Origin: Dasyornis broadbenti
Lineage: Eukaryota > Chordata > Aves > Passeriformes > Dasyornithidae
DNA length: 64,000 bases
Reading direction: 5' to 3'
Assembly (NCBI GenBank): GCA_013397935.1
Contig: VZRN01011464.1
Span: forward strand, 4,692,336 to 4,756,335
The notes under the pieces: generated by a model
What the model was told of the DNA's origin: nothing
Seen by the model: only the letters and a program-made list of their open reading frames with translations
The model's database searches: none
In this document: one piece after another, positions 38,200-50,900 of the stretch
Layout of the letters: every line of letters starts with the position of its first letter
How positions within the stretch are numbered: the first letter of the stretch is position 1
Made by a program: the position numbers and the translations under genes

Positions 38200-38230
38200 C
38201 TGTTCGGTTCTGTTCTGTTCTGTTCTATTC
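38200..38230. repeat. Short (TGTTC)n pentanucleotide repeat
   Basis: About six units of TGTTC with two substituted copies. Confidence 0.85.
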
Positions 38231-41200
38231 TACCCTAGTTTTGTTCATCATTATATTATGTCAGTAACAGTGGCAAAATTAATAACTTGGTACTTATTTC
38301 CACAGCATGAAAGTGCTAGGATAGATGGAAAAATTATTCAAGGTAAAAATTAACCATAATGCATTCTTGATGTCTTCATGCTATCATGCAGTGCTAGAGA
38401 GATAATGGGTGAGAGGTAGCAAATACAGGAGATGCTGTTTCATCATGAGTAAGATAACAAAAACCACTCTTTCAACGCCAGAAGCATTCTCATATGATTA
38501 TCTGCACTGTGGTGTCCAGCCTGCACCCAACATTTAAGAAACACAGTTTTTAATTGTCTATAGTGACTCTGCTCATACTAATGTGACAGATCAAATAACT
38601 GTCTAACTGTGCAAATAATTTGGGGCTGGCTAACTTTTCTTTAGATTACTTTGTCTGAGACTGTGGGAGATGAAATGAGCTCAGAATAACCACAAGGTCT
38701 GGCAGCAGAGTAAAAGTCGTACATTGAGGACAAATGCAATGTCCACAAGACAAGGCTAACAATTTTCTAAATAGATTGCAAAGAGGTGGAAAGGGTGCAA
38801 CAATTCTTTTCGGGCAGACTTTTGCAGAACAACCAGAAGAAAGCTTCAAGTCATATTTTGTAAACCTCAGCAGCCGGACTATATATCTCATCCCCAAGAT
38901 ACCTCAGCATTGTCTACTCACCCCACAGTGGCATATTAATTAATTAAGGATAATTAAAAGAGACAGTCTGGAAGAATATTGCTACTTCTATCACCCTTTG
39001 CAAAGATGGATATGGATTTTTTTCATTCATTATCATCAAGATGAACATTACAGGGTCTGGTGAATTAGCTGTGTTTGCAAACTGCACATTACTGCTGATT
39101 TTGCATGACAGATTTTTCTGCGATATATATATGCAGACATGCATACACACATTAATATATAGTAAGTATGTATGTTATAAAAATACGCCTGTAACATATA
39201 CTAACCTTTCCTTATTCTTGATTTGGTTTAAAATATAAATTCTGCTGATCTTTCCTGATCTTTTTTCCACTGTGTACATGATTGTCTGCTTTCATCAGGC
39301 TGGGTTTTAAATATTTAATCAATTGAAACATACATGAATCCCCCTGAAGGTAATTCCATTTAGGGACTCTGCATCGGCCATGTAAAAATATTTCTCCTGA
39401 GACTTTAAAAGACTTTGACTGCTCTGAAAATAATTCCACCTACTCAGGATGAGAAGGAGGACGAACTTCAGATTTCTTGTCTCTGGCCAGTTAGAGCAGC
39501 AATAAATACAACAATTTATAGGCACAAATAGCTCACACTTCTGAGGATGGGGGTCTTGAGCATGCTGTAAGGAGGAAAGAGTTCTCTCTTCTGTAGAGTA
39601 GTTCTGCAGACATTTACTGTCATTACAGTAATTTTTAAGGCAGCGCTGCTTCACCTCCTGTCTGTGACCTCTTTCTTCTGAAGGAATTAAGTACCTACAC
39701 GCTTGTGCACTCTCCAGCTCATAGAAATGAGAAATTTAAAACACTGACATTATCTTCATCTGCAGAAAGTGTGCTGAGTCCAAAACCAGAAACATTTCAA
39801 GCTACAGAGAGCAGAGAGGCATGGGACAGTAAAATTAAAAACAAGACAGACTGTGCATTTACAGGGTTCTCATCCTCTGTTATCACTTGGATCATCGACA
39901 GACTAGCCAGGAAACTGCTCTGAAGGTGCAACTTGGGCAGAACCTTGACTAATAATATTTTCATCCTGCTATTTGCATGAAGTATCATCTTAGAGTTTGA
40001 GATGTCTTCAGGTATCTACAAACTAATACAACTGCCTTGGTTCTAAATATTTGTGTTACCTGTCCAATAGACTTGGGCAAACATCACTAAACGGCAATAC
40101 ACAAAATTCCTCTCTAAATAGTGATGGACCATTAAGCCCCTGCAGATCATGCTGGATTAGACTCTTGTTATGTCTCTGCTTCAGCAACTCTCTTTTACAT
40201 ATCACAGTCCCAACTGAAATACCCTTCATCACCACTTACCCCATTTCTTCACAACCCTCCCTTCTCCCACTTATTTCTCACTTAATTCTTATGGCTTTGT
40301 TATTTTAATTTGTAAAGCATCTGGGGAAATAGTGTGCAATAAATACCACCAACAACTTTGCTTTATTTCAGACCTATATGAGCACAATTCTTACAAAATT
40401 TGCACACTCATTTTAAAACACCCATTCTCTAAAAGCCCACAAAAATTTCATAAACAGTCTTCAGGGGATGAAAAATTGCAAAACTTTAATGGATTACTGT
40501 AGAATAACAATTTAGTAAAGGCTAATATGATGTTGCTAAGAGCAATACCTAGAGCATTTACATCAAAGTTAACTGAGCAGGCACATATTCAGCTGCATCA
40601 TTCCTATCGCCTCTTCTCCCTTAATAGAGTCTCTGAGACATACAAATATCACTCACAGTGGCTCAGATTTCTTGGTAAGCACCCTTTACATTGCCAGTCT
40701 CAGTGCCCTTTTAGAGACTTGCAGAAGCTCATCTCTTCAGCTGTTTTCCTATCTCGTGATGTTATTTCCATTTATTTATGACTGACTGAGGAATTTACAA
40801 ATCCACTTAATCTACTCACTAAAAAGAAGAAAATAACAATAATGCAATTCCACCCTCCCACCCCCACCCCGGAAACCAAAGACATTTTCCTATATGTACT
40901 GAAGTGCTGATTCGTGCTTTCACATATAGGCCTTATCCTATATAGCAGACATCAGGTTTCTTTTTTTATCCTGGAGAGGCAGGAAATCAAACTCACAGTC
41001 AGGTATAGAAGAGATTACATGGTTTGTGGGAACCTTTTGCTCTGTAAGAAGAACCCAAGAGCTGTGACAGCTTCTAAATGATAATGTATAAAGGCCAAAT
41101 CCACTCCTAATGTAAATCCACTCAGTTCAAAACAACAAAAACTATTTAGTCCGTGAATCCTACTTTCCTTAAATTTTAATTACATTTCACATTTCAAACA

Positions 41201-44200
41201 ACTACAGTAAGTCCTCCTGTGGGTTCAGCTCAGTGCTTTCAAAAACATTTGCCTTCCACTGAGATTCAGGGCAGGCCAGATTTTCACAGATGGAATGTAT
41301 GGTTGCAAACACCTGACAATGTTTTACATTAATTAGAGATTGCATCTGCAGACCTCACTAGGAGACAAGACAACAAAAACCTTCAAAACCACTTTTTCTC
41401 AAACAGGTGCATGTACATCTTTAGGTTTTATTCCCAAGGAAGCCCAGTGTTCTTCTGCTCAGAAAACATTGTGAATAAACTACTGCAGAAGAGAAGAGAC
41501 AAGTACCACAGATCCATGAGCAGGGTGCAAGCTGGGTGTTAAAGAAAGGCAGAAATCCTTTGGGACAGGTCTGACGTCTCCTCTGTCTCCCATACACAGT
41601 CCCATCCCAGACACTGGTGAGCCAATCTGGGCTCTGTGATAGTGTGGTCTAAAAAGGTTTGGAGAACTTCTGTCCACTAGCACTTGTCTGTGCAATTTGT
41701 GAATGTGTAGCTTTGGGAAAGTATCTCTGAAAAGGTTTCTGAAAGAGTAAGCGCTCCAGTTTGAGCTGTGGGGTGACAGTCAAGGTTTGGCAGCACCGTG
41801 AATTTCTTAACTGGATACTTTCACCTTCTCTACTCCCTTCATGAGAAATGTATGTTGGTATTGGTCACTGTGGGTCAGATCCCTGGAGTGCAGAGCAGAG
41901 AGCCCAGGAAATTGAAAGCAGCAAGAATGACTCCCTTCCAGCACTGAGAAAATTCCCCTCTCGGACCTCAGCACATGTTGTTATGCCCCAAATACTGGAA
42001 CTTGCTTACATTTGCTTCCATGAAGGAAAAGTTAAGACTACAGCAATTCAAGAAATGAATGCAGGTGCAAACACACCCCCTGCATATATGCACACCTATC
42101 TGCTCTGTTCTTCTTTATTTTTTTTCTCTTTATCCTACACACTTTAGACACCTTACAGCGTCTAGGTCTAACAGCTGGAATGTAGGCAGGAAGAAAATGC
42201 CATCACCCCTCCTGTGCCAAAGGAGGTCACTCAGCAGCTCAGTGAGACTGCATGGTGAACGAAGGCTTTGGGATCTGGGAGTGTTGGCTGAGCCACTGCT
42301 AAACAAAACCAAAATTTTCCATTGCTGATTGTATTACAGACAACTTGTTTTTAATACCCAATTTCTACCATGTCCTTAATATCACAGAGTTCAGCAAAAC
42401 AAATGTGCACACTTTGTGCACACATTTATCTTCAATTTAAAGCATAATTCACCTTTTGCCCAAAACCATGTAAGAGCAGTTCAAGTTTCAAATATAATTG
42501 ACTCTCTTTCTAAAGCAAAGAGTAGGACATTTCTAATACTAAATTTTGTATTTTTGGAAGTAAACAGTATCATTCCATACCACCTGCAAGCAAACAAAGG
42601 AAAATTACAAACCATCATGCACCAAAGACTTTGATTTAAACTATAGTTTTGAAGTATATTTAAAATATATTTTAAAATATTTGAAGTATATTTTTTTAAA
42701 AATCCAACAAATACTCTTAGTCAAAATAATAATAAAAAAGTTGTATGCAAAGGGTGTTATTTTAAACTGGTTATACACATTTCTGCATTTTATTTCAGGG
42801 CTTGATTTATGTGCATTTTATAGAGTCTATAAAATAAAGACCTCTGCATGTTACTTCATGGGCTGATTTAAACAATTGATTAGGATGGCATTTTCAAACT
42901 TATCTGCTCCACGGACATGTATATATTTTTCTAAATCATGCAATGAAAAGTCCACTAAAACTATGTCTAGAGCTCATCAACACCACAAATGAATTCTCTT
43001 CCTAAAAAAAGGAAGAAGAAACAAAGAGAACTATTGCACAATCATAAAGTAACCTAGCAAAACCAAAGACTTAACTTTTTGTTTTTTAAAGTCCTGAATA
43101 TAATGGATGTCCTAAGGGAGCAGACAGGACTTTAGTGTCCATGCAAGCCTACTGATTCCAAACAAAAGGAAAATTTGAACTCAGGATGCACAAAGACAAC
43201 TCAAATGATCTCATCTGACCAGACAGGATGTCAGCCCATGGCTCAGTCTAGATTACTCACGGATTCTGACAAATATTTGAATGTCATTTATTTATTTCTT
43301 TGTTAATTTTTGTTGGGTGATTGAAATACAGGGTCACCCTCCACCCCTAAGATAACAAAACAATAAAATCCATTTCCTGTATCAATTGAGGCTGCAACTA
43401 GAAAATTGCCATCAATTCTCTCTCTAAAGAGCAAGGCTGTGTTTACCAGAAACTTGTTTTTCACTAATAATTTAGAGATTAAATACATGAATGTACATTT
43501 TACTTTCATGATTTACTCTTCACTATCTATTTGTGGAAAAAAATTGATGATGTAATATAAATAGCAGAAGTTTGTAAAAAGTCTGCAAAGAAATGTAGTG
43601 AACACCTGGTATTAATAGTAATAGATCCCTCAAAGACAATCATACTATTTATCAGTTGGTTTCAGTCACCACAAGATCTTGCACTGGATATGAAAATTTT
43701 CTTTGGGTAGGGTTTAAATTAATTTCTCCCTATTTTTACATGTTTTAATTTAAATCCCATTAAAGTTTGACCATTATTGATAGCGACATTAAAATAGACC
43801 TCACAATTGTTTTTTTTTTAACAAATGGAAAAGAGAAACAAATTCAGTCCATTCAATCGTAGATTCTAATTCCCTAGACATAATTCACCTTTCTATGGTT
43901 GGAATAATGTACAGGCCTGAAGACCTAAAATATGGGCAATTATGTTATTCCATTACTCCATGTGATTATTTCTGAGTATCCATAACATTCATTACAAATT
44001 ATGCTCTTACTCTATACCTCATTCTGCAGTCTCTGGGATGGGTTAAGATCTATTCCTTCTATTCAGAGAACTGCTATATAAAGACACAGACAGATGAAAC
44101 GAGTTGCCCAGTGCTATTCATTCTCTGAGCAGAGCTAGAAATAGTCTGAAGCCTGTGGCAGAAATAAAAAGAGAATTTATGCTTTTGATGAGCAGGTTTT

Positions 44201-44569
44201 GCACCGGAACTGGAAGGACAGAGATTTCTCAAATATGATGAGAAGGAGGGGAAAAGCAGGAGTCAAAAGCTACTTTGTTGATAGGTTAAGTCTCCTGTCT
44301 AATTTAAAAAAAATTGGCATTTGTTGCAGAGGAATATTTCTGAAAGATTGTGGTGGAATGGCTGATTTTTTTACAAGAGATGTTTCTAATAGCAGCAGGA
44401 CAAGGCAGGCTCGAATGCACTAGTGAACTCAGCACGACAAATAAGCCAATTAAACTCACATCACATATTCCACTTACTCAAATCATGAGCATACAGCCGT
44501 AATAAATCTAATTACAGAGTGATGATGTAAGAGACAAAGGCTATTGTTTATATAGGAGGCCAGAGTCTC
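38231..44569. other. AT-rich intron, nothing recognised
   Basis: The longest stretch without a named element. Small features: a duplicated TTTGAAGTATATTT at 42648-42661 and 42680-42693, and a TGTGCACAC duplication at about 42404-42426. A moderately GC-richer patch at 41470-41960 and 42150-42300 has several ORFs, none recognised. Nothing supports a gene. Confidence 0.5.
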
Positions 44570-44644
44570 TCTCTTTCTTTATTTTTATTTTCTTTCTTTC
44601 TTTNNNNNNNNNNNNNNNNNNNNNNNNNNNTTTTTTTTTTTTTT
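44565..44644. repeat. Pyrimidine simple repeat containing an assembly gap
   Basis: CT and TTTC units lead into 27 N (44604-44630), followed by a T-run to 44644. The gap sits exactly where the repeat changes from TTTC units to pure T, so the real length is unknown. Confidence 0.95.
44604..44630. other. Assembly gap, 27 N
   Basis: Run of N inside the pyrimidine repeat. Its stated size is probably an estimate. Confidence 0.99.
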
Positions 44645-46139
44645 CAAGATTTCCTCAGTTTCATTTAGGCAACTGTCATTTTACATCTTTGTGAATAAAA
44701 CAGAATCTGAGACTGCTGTCTCTTCTCACACACTATACTTGTTTTTGTGGAAGCAAAAATATAACTGGAATAAAAGAATCTGTTAATTTGTAAGCTATCT
44801 CATGCATCTTTCTAGTATAATCGCCTATAAACAGGTTAGTCCTTTCAAAGCCAAATGATGGTCCTTCAAATTAAACTTTCAATGATCACATAAAACTTTC
44901 CCACAAACGACAAAGCTAGCACTGGGACAAAGCACTGCCTGTTAATATTGTAGAAATCATATTTTAATCTCCTTTGTGAGATTTTCCCAGGAATACTAAT
45001 AAGGGAAAAGAAAATGTTCTCTTGAAGTTCCATTCATGGAACAGAGTAAAAAGTGAGTTAAACCAGTGAAGAAATAAGATTTGGTTTCTTCAGTTTAGGT
45101 TGCGGTACTGAGTTTCATCTATTTGCAATATTTCTATTTCTCTGTTATGAAAAAAAAATTTATTAGACAAGAAACATGGATAAGTGTAAGTCAGGATATC
45201 ATAGTTCGCATATTTTCACAGCTACAGCAACTAGCGTGTGAATGGCAAATTGTTTTATAGCCAGATGACTTAATAAAGCATATAAAGATTTTCAGATTTA
45301 TTTAAAATTTTCTTTAAAAAATGCAACCACAAATCTCTCCAATCTCAGCTTTCTCACGTGCTCCCATAGTATTTATGGAAGGTTGTTGATAAGGTAAGAA
45401 TAGTTTGTTATGTTGTGGTTTTGTTTGTTTGGGTTTTTGGTGATTTGTTTGGGGTTTTGCTTGCTCTGTTTTGTTTTGTTTCGATTTTTACTAAGAGACA
45501 TTAGGAAGTCATCCCGATTCCATGAAAGAATTACTTACCCCAAGTTAGACTTAACAGACACAATTTTTTTTTTTAAAAGAACTGTTAGGGGGGTGGATTT
45601 TTGGGGCTTTTTTTTTTTTGTGGTTTTTTTTTTTTGTTTGAAAAGAAACACTTCAAAAGAATAAACAATTCTCTAGAGTACTTTAACTGGAAAACTAAGG
45701 GAATCTTAATTACTACAGTAGAATGTTCTTCAGCTGGAAAGACAGCTACATTATAATCAAAGCACATTGTCAGAACATGTCAATTTAAGACGTTATAACA
45801 AATGTGTGGAAATGAGGCATTAGAGTTTTACTATTTCATCCTTATTAATTTTGGCTTATCCATTATAGTATTATTTTATGTACTTAATATTGTATATTTG
45901 CTATTGAAATATTCCCAAATACAACCCTCAATCCTATCAACTTTGACTTTTCCACTGGAAAGAATGAAAATATCAATATCTTTAGTTTTACATATGAAAA
46001 CTTCTGTGACTTGCTCTGTAGTAGCACTAACAAATAATTAGGTCTCAATTTTAATGAACATGTTTTCATCTCCAACGTACACATAATTATGTAAAATCCA
46101 AATGATCCATTGATTAGTTTAATTCATTTAAATGAACAC
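44645..46139. other. AT-rich intron with G/T-rich low complexity
   Basis: Anonymous AT-rich DNA. From about 45405 to 45645 the plus strand is strongly G/T-rich with several T-runs, which explains the F/L/V/W-rich ORF at 45410-45664. No gene. Confidence 0.55.
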
Positions 46140-46460
46140 TGCACCACCTGCAGATTGCTCCCACCAGATAGGAGGCAGCTTTGTATTTGCACACATTCTG
46201 ATTCAGGGCACTGCTTTGAACTCTGAGTTCAGCGGGATTTTGAGTAGGCTCCCGAATGCATTCCCAAAGAGCCTGTGAGAAGAGAGGAATAAAATATACG
46301 GCAACAAAGTGGAAGCACCCTGTCGCAGAAGGAAGCTTTGTGTGGGCTGAGGATATTAACTGCCACCGCTTTCTTTAAAAGCTAATGAGGCGCTAACTAT
46401 TGCTCTGGGAGAGCTTTCAGCAGGAATTCTGAAGTCAACTTCACTATTTACAAACAATGC
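46140..46460. other. Balanced-composition block, candidate conserved noncoding element
   Basis: About 320 bases of non-repetitive, mid-GC sequence between AT-rich DNA and the GC-rich insertion. It has homeodomain-type cores (AGCTAATGAGG, TTAAC) and AGCTTTGTATTTGCACAC-like words. It has no ORF and no known repeat. The regulatory reading is inference from texture only. Confidence 0.25.
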
Positions 46461-46499
46461 TTTGCTCAATAGAACATCTTTACTTCTTCAAAACCTTGC

Positions 46500-47100
46500 A
46501 TTGTGCCCTTGTGGAAGGCAGTGAGCCTTCAAGTCAACCTCCCACCCTCCCCCGGAGGAGTCAGAGCTAGGCAGCTCACCTTCACGTTCAGGGTGAGAAA
46601 CTGGAGTCATTCCGACAGGCCTTGCTTCCCCCATGCTAATAGCCCCTTCCCTGTTGGCTAATCGGTTTCCACCCCACCCTCTACCTTCCCCACATAAACC
46701 CCTGTCCTAACCCCAACACCTCAGGCTGGTCCCGTCCCTGGCCTCCCCTTCGCAGGGTGCTGGACAATAAAGACTGCCTCTGTGGAACTGCCATACGAGC
46801 CGCCTCACTCTCTCCATCCCCGAGTTCGCCTTGGGTGATTTCACAAAAGAGCTGATCACTTGTAGCAGAGGTGTCGCTACACTTGCTGAAATCACTGTCG
46901 CTCCAGGAGGCTTTTGCCAGCACCCCTAGAGAGGCCGTTCCCTGCAGGACGCTCTGCCTAGGAAGGTTGCGGCTCCCTGGCACTGGCCAGCACCGGATCC
47001 TCCCTGACCGCGGCAGTGCCCTGATACCACTTAGTCTGTGGAGCACATAAGAATGTCTTTATGGTAATAAACACCATCTGATCTTTCTGTGTCTTCCTCT
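46500..47100 (+). mobile_element. CpG-rich insertion, probable solo LTR
   Basis: A 550-600 bp island of high G+C with about a dozen retained CpGs. In plus orientation it has an LTR-like order: a GTTGGCTAATCGG CCAAT-type box (46653-46664), a CATAAA TATA-like box (46693-46698), AATAAA (46766-46771), then a U5-like part. One fit for the ends is TGGAAGG at 46512 to GCTACA at 46881, 370 bp, flanked by CTTG on both sides. A wider fit is TGTGC at 46502 to GCACA at 47047, which has a 5-bp terminal inverted repeat but no matching target duplication. A second AATAAA lies at 47066-47071. No internal viral genes are present. Overlapping minus ORFs of 121 and 62 codons are composition effects. The alternative is a CpG-island promoter. 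Confidence 0.55.
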
Positions 47101-47762
47101 CCAGGGCTATTTTTCTACATTGTCATCCATCCTCGGATATTTGCTTTCATATGTCTAAGATTAATGAGGCATTTATATTCAGCTTAGATGTTACGGAAGT
47201 TAACACTGTTTCGTCTGTTATGGAACAGAAATGAGCTAATTAATGACCTTCAAGTTTTGGATTAAAAATGAATTTTTTTTTGTAATTGGAAACATAACAG
47301 AGCACAGAGTCAGCAACAAAAAATGTTTAAAATCAACTGATGTATAACAAAACTGTAGCAAAATTCACTAGGAGGAAGGAAAGGATGGATGGAAAGTTGA
47401 GAAAGGAAGCATAGATAGTTAGAATTCTGATTAGAGCTATGAAAATAACTTGACTTTTCATGGGTGAATTAGAAAAATAAATGTAAAAAAAATCAATTTT
47501 TACATTGTGTGGATCGAGTACTTATTGTTAATCAAAATGAAACACATAATTTTGCCTTCAAAGCTTATAATAGGTTTACACCTTGATTAACTTTTGGTAT
47601 CCTTTCAATATAAGCATAATTTTGAAATAGAATCCTTCAAATATTTCAGTAAAAATTGTTGTTTTTTTTCCCTTTTTAGGCTAAAAGCTTTCCATGTCAT
47701 TTCATAAATGGCGAGTTTCAAAATAAAAGGACTCTATCTAGAACTAAGCCACAGGACAGTTA
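47101..47762. other. AT-rich intron, nothing recognised
   Basis: Return to AT-rich DNA after the GC-rich insertion. No feature apart from short A and T runs. Confidence 0.5.
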
Positions 47763-47810
47763 AAACCAACCAACCAACCAACCAACCAACCAACCAACCA
47801 ACCAACCAAC
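47763..47810. repeat. (CCAA)n microsatellite
   Basis: About 12 uninterrupted CCAA units. It translates to the PTNQ repeat in the plus ORF at 47708-48151, which is not a gene. Confidence 0.97.
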
Positions 47811-47963
47811 ACAGAGAAAGAGAAAGCAAAGGAGATAGTGAAAGTAAAAGAAATGGAAAGAAAAAGAAGGGACGAAAGAGAAAGAAGAAAAAGGAGAAAG
47901 GAGAGGAAAGAAAGGAAGTCAAGAAGGAGGAAGACAAGAAGAAAGGAGAAAAAGAAAAATCCA
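47811..47963 (+). repeat. Purine-only-type tract (GA-rich), about 150 bp
   Basis: Plus strand almost entirely A and G (AAAGAGAAAG, GGAGAAAGGAGAGGAAAG and similar). It codes for K/E/R-rich nonsense on plus and F/S/L-rich on minus. Polypurine mirror-like tracts can adopt triplex (H-DNA) form; that is general knowledge, not shown here. Confidence 0.95.
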
Positions 47964-50900
47964 TTCCAACTTCTATTTCGAAGTTTGCTTTACCTTTATT
48001 CTCTGTGCTTGCTAGCATGCGTGAGAACTGTCAAAGTGAGACACACAACATCCATCCACACAGCTTCAGAAGCACTAGTAAAGAATGTGTTTTGTTCTCC
48101 TTTAGATGGAGAATTGTCTCAGTAAATCTGATGAAGAGCTACAGATCTTAAATATAATTATTGTGTGGTTTTCTGAGTTTCTCTGAATGTGTTAACAGCA
48201 TTTCCAAGGACAGCATTCTCATTTTTAAAAAAGTTATATAATTTTCTTAGCACATTCAATTTTTTTTTCTTTTTTCACAGTATTTTTTCTAAGCAGTAAA
48301 GTGAAAAGCCATTTTATGGTTTATAAAGACCCATGTGAAAGAAGTTTTGAATAAAAGTTGATCAAAAGTTATACATCTCCTATGCCCACTGCAGGGATGA
48401 ATAATTTCAGAATCAACAAACCAATGCATAGATCATCATCCAGTATTACTAATGCTAGAGACTAATTGAGTTAGCTGAGATGTCTATCTTAGCTGTAGCA
48501 CTATCTCAGCCTGACTCACCCGGGCTGAAAACCACAAGAATCATGGAGTAAAATCTTCAAACCACAAATATCCTAGACTGAAAACAGCAAAACTGTTTGT
48601 AAAAGGAAAATTAGAGAAGTCTTGCAGAACTTCTGCTGGAACTGTTCCCATCTTACAGTCTCCGGTTTTGCTTTATTTTGTGGGTCATTGGTTCTTTCAT
48701 TAGTTTGCTCTGGGTGAAATTGTAGGAGGTATGGACTGAAGGAGAGAAGTTTTGGGGTAAAATCTTTTGCTCAGCCTGCAGATCTGAGCACGTATGTGGT
48801 TGGGTGTTACTGCCATCTGAAAGCGTCATTCCAGCAACCTCTTCTGTGGTCATTGAGCAACTCTGGGGACAGTAAACCAGGTGAGGATGCAGTTATTCCA
48901 GAGAAAAAAATCCCAAAAGCAAAGCTTGAAGGCTCAGGCAGGTGCTAATAAAATATAACTGCCTAGGAAGGACCAGTTTAGCCTGCACAGAACCAGGGTA
49001 CGTGTACCTTACAATTTGCAGGCTTATGAGGTCTTGCTTTAGGGCTTCAACTAATAACTGAGAGCTTCATTCCATGATTTATCACCTTTACATCAATTTC
49101 AGTAGACTTGAATGAAAATTTAAATAGCCTGGTATTACAGGAAGAGAGTCAGATGGCATCACCTAACTAATTTCTGTCTTTTCAATAGGCTCTAGCAGAC
49201 TTTTTTCTTCAAGAAACAACTCACTTCAACATTGCTCCACTAATGGCATTTTTAATGACAAATTTGCTTAGTGCATTTGTTATAATTGAAATTGGCAAAA
49301 ATCAGTGAATGTGCAGCATTGGTCTAAATGTACTTCAAGGGTGAAAAGTCAAAAATCCAGGGTAGCGAGACCAAGTTTCATGTTGGAGGCTTTCCCTGGT
49401 ACGAAGCCTTTAAAATGAACGTAGACTGTAATACTTACAGAAGAGGAGAGGTTCAGGCAAGAACCATTTATAGAAGCCTGGGGTTTGTGTCATGTGATCA
49501 GACATGACAGACAATTAAAATGACCGTTTCCAGTCTACAGATCAATGAAGTCTATGAACATTTACAGCAAAAGGACTTAATCCCAGGAAAAGATCCAACA
49601 GAGGATCCAACAAGCATGCATGACAATGCCTGCCACTGCCTGTCTCACATATCTTAAGGATCAGATATGTCAAATATTTCAGACTAATAAAAACAAACCA
49701 AACCAAAACCATCTTCAACATTTTTCTATTCTTTCAAAGTGTCTTTTTCCTATTCAACAGCATTGTTAAGCACTTTAGTTATTTCTGCCAATGTTGAGGG
49801 AAATGCAGGAGATAGATCAATTAAAAGTTCCAGGAACTAATTGAGATACTTAATTTTAAATTTGAATTGATGTTAGATGCTCATTTCTGTTTCTTATTTC
49901 TAAAATGTACTTGCTTCTCCTTGAGTAACAAGGGTAAAACATGCACTTGTGTGCAATTTATCCAACAGGCTAAATTGTGGTGGTTTCAAGCAATAGAGAG
50001 CTCATCTTAAGAAATTAACGGCTTTCAGATGGAAATTGCCAGTGCCTGGACAACAGGCAATAGCTGAACATCTGGATGTTCCCAGCCTGTTGCAGTGCAA
50101 AGAAAAGGGGTTAACTGTAGCCATTGGTATGCTCAGTACTGATGAGTGACATTTATTTCTTCCTTACATATGAAAATTCTCAATCACACTCTTGCATCAT
50201 GATTAAATTCTAATATTAACATATTTCATTTCCATGCATATACTTTAAACTAACTTTAATATCCCAGTTCCCTTAATTATCACAGCAAAGTACAATCTCC
50301 TCTCTAACTAGGACTGAAAATAATTTTTTGCTTAAAGGTCAACCATTCTAAGCAATCTAAAATCTGTGCAATTAGACTTTACTGTGGTTTGGAGAAGGGA
50401 GGAAGGGACAGAATTACTGATCCAGATGAGGGGTCATTTGAGAAAGTAAAACTGAATCAATACATTCTAAGAACCCTCATTATTATGCCCACCTTCATTC
50501 TGACTTTAGACACTAAAAAAAGATCTTACACAGGGAAGAAATATCAACAGTATTATTAAAAGAAGATACAGGTTTTCTGAACTACTTCAGGAAACCCTGT
50601 CCTCAGCCCACAAATCATGTGCACATGTATTTTCAGAAAAAAAAAAATGATTAAATTTAAACTTTGGGAAAAGAGGACCTTATACCTCTGCCACATCAGA
50701 CCTGTCAGGTATCAGAGAAAACCCTGAGCATTTTGTTACTCTTTAGTCAGGGGAAACAGAAGAGACTCACACTGGGGTGTGTAGAAACTAAGAAGACATT
50801 TATATGCTATACACTTTAATTGAGTTGGTCATTTTGGATGTCAGAACAGCCACATAAGATTGGGATACTGGATACATAAGAGTGAAACTAGCTATAAATT

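Noticed and set aside
46681..47046. 121-codon minus-strand ORF in the GC-rich block
   Set aside because: High G+C lowers stop frequency. The peptide has no domain and the DNA looks like an LTR or CpG island.
47708..48151. 147-codon plus-strand ORF, longest uninterrupted by N
   Set aside because: It is the translation of the (CCAA)n repeat and the purine tract (PTNQ repeats then K/E/R), so it is low complexity and not a gene.
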